Positions 31,276 to 35,656 of a DNA stretch of 35,656 nt are shown piece after piece. Below the pieces are notes generated by a model. That model saw only the letters and a list, made by a program, of their open reading frames with translations, searched no databases and had not been told where the DNA came from. The DNA lies in the NCBI GenBank assembly GCA_017521195.1, contig JAFXGP010000042.1, positions 1 through 35,656 on the forward strand. Reading direction: 5' to 3'. Position numbers and translations under genes: made by a program. Each line of letters begins with the position of its first letter. Position 1 is the first letter of the stretch. This DNA is from Lachnospiraceae bacterium (GTDB lineage: Bacteria > Bacillota > Clostridia > Lachnospirales > Lachnospiraceae).

Positions 31276-32310
31276 ATGCAAAAAAGAAGTTTTGGAAAAA
31301 CAAGAGATGGCAAAGAAGTATTTTTATATTCTTTGGAAAACAAGAATGGTGTAAAGGCTGAAGTAACTAACTTTGGTGCAATTTTAGTTAATTTATTTGT
31401 GCCTGATAAAGATGGCAAGGTAGAAGATGTGGTTTTGGGATTTGATGATGTAACAGGATATGAAGTGAATCCAAGCTATTTTGGTTCTGTAATTGCTCCT
31501 AGTGCAAACCGTATTGGTGGTGCATCTTTTGAATTAAATGGACAAACATATGCATTGAAAAAGAATAATGGAGAGAATAATCTTCATAGTGATGATGAAT
31601 TAGGATCTCACAAAAAAGTGTGGGATGTTGAAGAAAAAGAAGATAGTGTAACTTTTACTTTAAAAAATGGTGACGGTGAATTAGGATTCCCGGGGAATAA
31701 AGAATTTAAGGTTACATATTCTTTAGATGAAGAAAACGGATTGAAGATTCAGTATGAAGCTGTCAGTGATAAAGATACTATTATTAATCCGACGAACCAT
31801 TCTTATTTTAATTTAAAAGGACACAAAGAAGGAACTATTGAAGATCATAAAATTACGTTGTTAGCATCTAATTATACACCTGCAGATGCAGCATCTATTC
31901 CATACGGAGATATTGTTCCGGTAGAAGGAACACCAATGGATTTGAGACAGGAATTAGTAATTGGAGATAAAATTGATTCTGATTTTGAACAGTTGAATTT
32001 TGCAGTAGGCTACGACCATAACTGGGTAACTGACGGATATACAGGAGAAGTTCGTAAAATTGCAACTGTGAAAGCTCCTAATGATGTACGTATCATGGAA
32101 GTGTACACAGATCTTCCGGGTGTACAGTTCTATGCAGGCAATTTTATTGATCCGCAGAGCGGAAAAAATCAGGCAGAGTACGGAAAAAGAAGCGGACTTT
32201 GTTTGGAAACCCAGTGTTATCCGGATTCTATCCATAAACCGAATTTCCCGTCAGTAGTATACGGACCTGACAAAAATTATAAATCTACAACAATTTATAA
32301 ATTTGTATAA
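31276..32310 (+). CDS. galM: Aldose 1-epimerase (galactose mutarotase)
   Basis: GalM interconverts alpha and beta anomers of galactose or glucose. The 344-residue protein is a single galactose-mutarotase domain. It shows TNFGAILVNLFVPDKDGKVE, GSVIAPSANRIGGASFELNG (as ANRIGGASF), NNLHSDDELGSHKKVWD, NPTNHSYFNLKGH with the catalytic acid His (about 175), GYDHNWV and GLCLETQCYPDSIH with the catalytic base Glu. GGGGG precedes the ATG. It lies 12 bp after recR, so it may be read with that operon, an unusual partner. No other galactose gene is near. A strong terminator follows. Confidence 0.95.
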   Translation: MQKRSFGKTRDGKEVFLYSLENKNGVKAEVTNFGAILVNLFVPDKDGKVEDVVLGFDDVTGYEVNPSYFGSVIAPSANRIGGASFELNGQTYALKKNNGENNLHSDDELGSHKKVWDVEEKEDSVTFTLKNGDGELGFPGNKEFKVTYSLDEENGLKIQYEAVSDKDTIINPTNHSYFNLKGHKEGTIEDHKITLLASNYTPADAASIPYGDIVPVEGTPMDLRQELVIGDKIDSDFEQLNFAVGYDHNWVTDGYTGEVRKIATVKAPNDVRIMEVYTDLPGVQFYAGNFIDPQSGKNQAEYGKRSGLCLETQCYPDSIHKPNFPSVVYGPDKNYKSTTIYKFV

Positions 32311-32317
32311 TATAAAG

Positions 32318-32351
32318 AAAAAGGATACGTCGAAAGACGTATTCTTTTTTT
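32318..32351 (+). terminator. Intrinsic terminator after galM
   Basis: A 14-bp stem (32318-32331 with 32336-32349, one G-U) closes on a GAAA tetraloop and ends in a T-run. Confidence 0.93.
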
Positions 32352-32426
32352 GTGCTAAAGATACGTGCTGTCGAAAAAAAATCTGTTTTGCCTGCCAAAG
32401 TTTGATAAAAAGCTACATTCCACTAA

Positions 32427-32435
32427 TGCTATATT
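32427..32435 (+). promoter_or_regulatory. Extended -10 promoter of the LysM gene
   Basis: TGCTATATT gives TG plus TATATT. No good -35 lies 17 nt upstream; TTGATA at 32402 is too far (22-nt spacer). The site is 25 nt before the start codon. Confidence 0.35.
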
Positions 32436-32459
32436 GAAAAGAAAAAGGCGGTGTAAGTT

Positions 32460-33479
32460 ATGTCAAGAATGAGTCAGGTGATACAGATTGGAAATATTGA
32501 TGGAGATATACATTATTATATTGAAGATTATGCTTATACATACCTGAAAAAGCAAAAAGGCAAAGAAAAAACAAAATATTTTTTGTATGGGGAAAAAGAG
32601 GAGAACGGTAACAAGAAAAAAATATACATATACGGAATTGCGGAAAAGCCAAAAATGGAACAAACTTATTTCAAGGAATATTATCCTTTGGGATTTTTAA
32701 AAATTAAAAATAACGAATCTTATTGGATTACATTAAAAGGTCAGGAACAGAAAATAAACGGATATTATATCTTTTATGCGCCCAATCAGGCAATGCAAGA
32801 ATATCTTGTAGACCATAGAGAAGAAGAAAATGTTCCGGAAACCGACAATAAGGAAAAAAGACATGTAACCGGAGAAATTTTGCCTATGAAGGAGACTTTT
32901 GTTCCGGCAAGAAAGATGAAAAAAAATAAAAAGGGCGAATTTAGAAATGAGAAGTTTTGGTTCCCTATAGGGGGAATTGTGGTAGCCGGTCTCGTATTAT
33001 TAGTTCTGACATCGGCTAATGGGAGAAAAAAGGTAGAGATTTTCAGACAGGTAATTGCACAGAATATGCCGGGGATTATGGAAGATACATTTGAAGAAGA
33101 ATTTGTGATAGAGAATAAAGACGTGGAAGAGTTAGAAAAACAGAAAGATTCATATGTAGAAGATGTAAGTAATTCAACAGAAAATAATTTGATACAAAAT
33201 CCGGAAAGTAAAGAAAATGAAAATATAGTAGAAGATATGAAAACAGAAGAACAAAAACTTCCGATAAATACTGATGAAAAAAATAAAGAAGAAAAGGTTG
33301 AAATTTCTGAAATCGCAGAAATTAATTATGAGGAATACATAGTAGAAAATGGAGATACGTTAGCAGCCATATGTAAATCCCGATATGGTTCTTTGAGTAA
33401 AATGGAAGAAATTTGTACCATAAATAATATAAAAAATGCAGATTACATTGCACCGGGACAAAAACTCTATCTACCTTGA
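32460..33479 (+). CDS. Single-pass membrane protein with extracellular LysM domain
   Basis: The 339-residue protein has a mixed N-terminal domain (1-115) rich in Tyr and Lys, a linker, one membrane helix (about 167-186), a long acidic linker and a LysM domain at the C-terminus. That domain (292-338) reads YIVENGDTLAAICKSRYGS and then YIAPGQKLYLP. LysM binds GlcNAc polymers such as peptidoglycan, so the C-terminus should be outside and the N-terminal domain inside, joining the cytoplasm to the wall. I do not recognise the N-terminal domain. AGGCGGTG stands before the ATG. It is followed by the propeller and CvpA genes. Confidence 0.85.
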   Translation: MSRMSQVIQIGNIDGDIHYYIEDYAYTYLKKQKGKEKTKYFLYGEKEENGNKKKIYIYGIAEKPKMEQTYFKEYYPLGFLKIKNNESYWITLKGQEQKINGYYIFYAPNQAMQEYLVDHREEENVPETDNKEKRHVTGEILPMKETFVPARKMKKNKKGEFRNEKFWFPIGGIVVAGLVLLVLTSANGRKKVEIFRQVIAQNMPGIMEDTFEEEFVIENKDVEELEKQKDSYVEDVSNSTENNLIQNPESKENENIVEDMKTEEQKLPINTDEKNKEEKVEISEIAEINYEEYIVENGDTLAAICKSRYGSLSKMEEICTINNIKNADYIAPGQKLYLP

Positions 33480-33487
33480 TAAAAATA

Positions 33488-33496
33488 TGATATAAT
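33488..33496 (+). promoter_or_regulatory. Extended -10 promoter of the propeller gene
   Basis: TGATATAAT (TG plus a perfect TATAAT). The predicted start, about 33503, lies past the ATG at 33500, so translation must begin further in; ATG 33542 has GAGG 5 nt upstream. No clear -35 is seen. Confidence 0.5.
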
Positions 33497-33541
33497 CATA
33501 TGTCAATGAGAAAAACAATAATACAAAAGATTGAGGATTGT

Positions 33542-34735
33542 ATGGCAAGAATAAAGGATTTTGAGACTCCTGAAGGAGTAAAAAACAATAAGTCAGAATT
33601 TGAACATAAAATCAGAGCCCATAGACGAGGTCGTTTTTTTAAAATTTTAACCACCGGGATAGTGGCGATACTATTTTTTGCAGCTATTAGTTTTTTGTGG
33701 AGCAATGCTGTATATACATCATATTCAGAAATAAGTTCTTTCCCCAGAATTAGTAGCAGTAATAATGTATGTCTCAACCATAATGGAAGAGTTCTTACTT
33801 ATAGTAAAGATGGTATCAGCAGTATGGATAGCAAGGGGAACTTGGTTTGGAATGAAACCTACCAAATGCAATCTCCTATTGTGGAAGTGAATGAGAATGC
33901 AGTAGCAGTAGGTGATTATAATGGACACATAATTTATGTCATGGATGAAAAAGGAAAAGTAGGTGAAATAGATACCAATTTGCCTATCAGAGATTTATGT
34001 GTTTCGAAGACAGGAATTGTTGCAGTTGTATTAAAAGACAGTAAACTCACCAGATTGAATTTATATGATTCTAAGGGAAACGAACTTGTGAAATCGGAAT
34101 GTCGGATGAGTCAAACCGGATATCCTCTGGCAATAGCATTATCAGATAATGGAGAGGTAATGGAGGTTTCCTATTTATATGTAGACAGCGGTTCTATGAA
34201 ATCCAGCGTGGCCTTTTACAATTTTTCTGATGTAGGACAAAATAGTGTGGACCGATTGGTTGGCGGAAATGAATATGCAGACACAGTGATTCCGTATGTA
34301 GGATTTTTGGGAAAAGAAAATGCTTTTGCTGTGGGTAATAACAGAGTCAGCTTTTATGGTGGAGCAGACAAGCCTGTAAGTATTGCTGAAAAACTGTTAA
34401 GCGAAGAAATCCAGGCAGTGTATGCCGGAACAGAACATGTAGCTCTGGTATATATAGATACTACAGGTGCAGCATTGTATAGAATCGATGTATATGATAA
34501 AAAAGGAAATCTTATACTGAGTCAGAATACGGATATTGATTATCAGAATATACTAATTCAAAAGAATAGTATTGTTGTATATAATAATACAGAATGTGTT
34601 ATGTATAGCATGTCCGGAAAAGAAAAATACAAGGGTACATTTGGGAAAAGTGTAAGTTTATTGATTCCTGTTAATAAAAATAATCGATTTATTATGGTTA
34701 CACCGGACTCAATAGACATTATTGAATTAGATTAA
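33542..34735 (+). CDS. Membrane-anchored beta-propeller protein (DUF5711-like)
   Basis: After a basic N-terminus there is one membrane helix (about 35-55: ILTTGIVAILFFAAISFLW). About 340 outer residues follow, made of repeated four-strand blades such as RVLTYSKDGISSMDSKGNLV, HIIYVMDEKGKVGEID and RLNLYDSKGNELV. This is the pattern of a PQQ/WD-like propeller, and I recognise it as DUF5711. No catalytic residues are evident. I start at ATG 33542 on the grounds of its GAGG site and the promoter at 33488; the longer frame starts at 33500. It precedes cvpA by 19 bp. It is likely a sensor or scaffold at the cell surface, by inference only. Confidence 0.8.
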   Translation: MARIKDFETPEGVKNNKSEFEHKIRAHRRGRFFKILTTGIVAILFFAAISFLWSNAVYTSYSEISSFPRISSSNNVCLNHNGRVLTYSKDGISSMDSKGNLVWNETYQMQSPIVEVNENAVAVGDYNGHIIYVMDEKGKVGEIDTNLPIRDLCVSKTGIVAVVLKDSKLTRLNLYDSKGNELVKSECRMSQTGYPLAIALSDNGEVMEVSYLYVDSGSMKSSVAFYNFSDVGQNSVDRLVGGNEYADTVIPYVGFLGKENAFAVGNNRVSFYGGADKPVSIAEKLLSEEIQAVYAGTEHVALVYIDTTGAALYRIDVYDKKGNLILSQNTDIDYQNILIQKNSIVVYNNTECVMYSMSGKEKYKGTFGKSVSLLIPVNKNNRFIMVTPDSIDIIELD

Positions 34736-34754
34736 AATACAGAAAGAAGAAGAT

Positions 34755-35228
34755 ATGAATATTACGTTAATTATTGTGTTTGTAATTTTTATCCTGACAA
34801 TAGTTCATGGATATAAGAAAGGAATGACAAAAGAAATATCAGGATTGGTTTCATGGGCAGTTACTTTGTTTGTAATGTCATTGGTTATTATGTTATACAC
34901 CAGTTTTCGGGCAAATGAAGGAAAAAATATGGTAGTTACCATAATAATACTTGCGGCAGTGGCTTTGGTAAATGGGATTATCAGATTGTTTTTGAAACCG
35001 ATTAAATTAGTTGTTAAATTGCCTATATTAAAATTTCTGGATCAGGTATTAGGCATTATAATAGGTGTTGCAGAAGGTTTTTTGATTGTTTGGTTGATGT
35101 ATGTTTTAAATGAAAGTGGTCTTTTTGGACAGTTCGGAGAGATGATTGCAACAGATACTTCGCAGAGCCAGATACTTTCGTTAATATATGAATATAACTA
35201 TCTTGCAAGAATCGCAGCCGGATTTTAG
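34755..35228 (+). CDS. CvpA family membrane protein
   Basis: This 157-residue protein has four hydrophobic helices: ITLIIVFVIFILTIVHGYKK, VSWAVTLFVMSLVIMLY, NMVVTIIILAAVALVNGI and VLGIIIGVAEGFLIVWLMY. The first is followed by GYKKGMTKEISGL, the mark of the CvpA/colicin V production family. The family helps keep the envelope intact but its exact action is not known. AGAAGAAG stands before the ATG. It is the last gene of the envelope trio and the last protein gene before the rRNA operon. Confidence 0.9.
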   Translation: MNITLIIVFVIFILTIVHGYKKGMTKEISGLVSWAVTLFVMSLVIMLYTSFRANEGKNMVVTIIILAAVALVNGIIRLFLKPIKLVVKLPILKFLDQVLGIIIGVAEGFLIVWLMYVLNESGLFGQFGEMIATDTSQSQILSLIYEYNYLARIAAGF

Positions 35229-35300
35229 AAGTAATATTTATAGAAAAAATACATCATATTGTGGTATGAAATTTGTTTAAAACTAATTGAAAAATAAATA

Positions 35301-35329
35301 TTGACAAAGAAATTTATAAATGCTAATAT
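35301..35329 (+). promoter_or_regulatory. rRNA promoter P1
   Basis: A perfect TTGACA (35301-35306), a 17-nt spacer, then TAATAT (35324-35329) with TG (TGCTAATAT). The predicted start near 35336 falls inside the hairpin at 35334-35356. Confidence 0.85.
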
Positions 35330-35333
35330 TTAG

Positions 35334-35361
35334 TTCCACCGCACAGAGCGGTGGAATTTTT
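35334..35361 (+). terminator. Terminator-like hairpin at the P1 start site
   Basis: TTCCACCGC (35334-35342) and GCGGTGGAA (35348-35356) form a perfect 9-bp GC-rich stem with an ACAGA loop, followed by TTTTTAT. It would stop transcripts from cvpA, and perhaps from P1 as well. Confidence 0.88.
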
Positions 35362-35430
35362 ATCTTAAGATCAGATAAAAATTAAATAAAATTGTTTCTA
35401 TAAAAAACAAAAAATAATTTCAAAAAGTTG

Positions 35431-35459
35431 TTGACAAAGTTAAAACGGCATGTTAATAT
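35431..35459 (+). promoter_or_regulatory. rRNA promoter P2
   Basis: A perfect TTGACA (35431-35436), a 17-nt spacer, then TAATAT (35454-35459) with TG (TGTTAATAT). The same -35, -10 and spacing as P1. It is probably the main rRNA promoter, since no terminator follows it. Confidence 0.92.
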
Positions 35460-35626
35460 AACAAAGCTGTCGCAAACAACAGCAGAAAGAACCTTGAAAA
35501 TTGAACAGTAATGCAATCTCGAAAATTCTTAAAGAGAAGAACGCGTCTAAACAGACGAACCAAAAACAGTAACTGTGAAATAACACAGACGGAGAACAAA
35601 AGCTATCGTTCAACGGTAGACAGATT
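35460..35626 (+). other. rRNA leader with antitermination-like box
   Basis: This is the transcribed leader from P2 to 16S. It holds a small hairpin GCTGT/ACAGC (35466-35483), the segment CCTTGAAAATTGAACAG (35492-35508) that resembles the boxA/leader element of Firmicutes rRNA operons, and CGTCT/AGACG further on. The remainder should pair with sequence after 16S to form the RNase III stem, which is outside the window. The stretch 35229-35300 holds nothing I can name. Confidence 0.7.
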
Positions 35627-35656
35627 AAACATGAGAGTTTGATCCTGGCTCAGGAT
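35627..35656 (+). rRNA. rrs: 16S ribosomal RNA, 5' end (partial)
   Basis: AGAGTTTGATCCTGGCTCAG at 35634 is the universal 5' segment (E. coli position 8). This puts the mature 5' end near 35627. The gene continues beyond the window. Confidence 0.97.

Noticed and set aside
1-35656. CRISPR array, insertion sequence, prophage or tRNA
   Set aside because: I saw no spaced direct repeats, transposase, integrase or cloverleaf in reading both strands; the only tandem repeats are the coding ones at 1701-1844.

Overview
The window is low-GC (roughly one third G+C by eye) DNA of a Gram-positive, flagellated, piliated anaerobe. Gene content points to Clostridia, most likely Lachnospiraceae: a Firmicutes-type dnaX-ybaB-recR block, a minimal two-gene SUF-like (SMS) Fe-S system, Lachnospiraceae-type DUF families, strong AGGAGG ribosome binding sites, and a tad locus built for a single-membrane cell. 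I cannot name the genus. Nearly all genes lie on the + strand, and the window ends at the first bases of a 16S rRNA gene. In Bacillus, dnaX-yaaK-recR also sits just upstream of an rRNA operon, so the arrangement looks like an old near-origin layout with inserts.

Region by region. 1-5450: the tail of an unknown gene, a small membrane zinc-ribbon protein, then a large TPR / Glu-rich / degenerate AAA+ protein upstream of glycogen branching enzyme glgB. 5500-10500: a motility unit with a large DUF6240-like protein, flagellin and a FliS-like flagellin chaperone, meeting a convergent DUF2508 gene that overlaps it tail to tail. 10500-20240: a complete tad (type IVc pilus) operon of eleven tightly packed genes: prepilin peptidase, TadZ, TadA, TadB, TadC, Flp pilin, three TadE/TadG-like pseudopilins, a second prepilin peptidase, and an FHA-domain membrane protein. 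20280-23100: a flavodoxin-SCP2 fusion and a HIT protein, then a shared terminator and a minus-strand pair (TSCPD protein, variant MurG). 23240-27400: a D-2-hydroxyacid dehydrogenase, a structured leader RNA, ahcY and the Fe-S genes smsC-smsB. 27450-32350: pfk, then dnaX-ybaB-recR-galM. 32400-35228: three envelope proteins (LysM, beta-propeller, CvpA). 35229-35656: tandem strong promoters, an antitermination leader and the start of 16S rRNA.

The points most worth a second look are the interleaved helices in the ahcY leader; the tad operon's unusual parts (tandem H-C-C-C modules on a pseudopilin, an Ig-like ectodomain in TadC, two active-site-complete prepilin peptidases, an FHA protein); an rRNA promoter whose predicted start coincides with a terminator-like hairpin; and an AAA+ domain whose P-loop has decayed. 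I see no CRISPR array, tRNA, insertion sequence or prophage. All family assignments come from reading the proteins; no database search was run.
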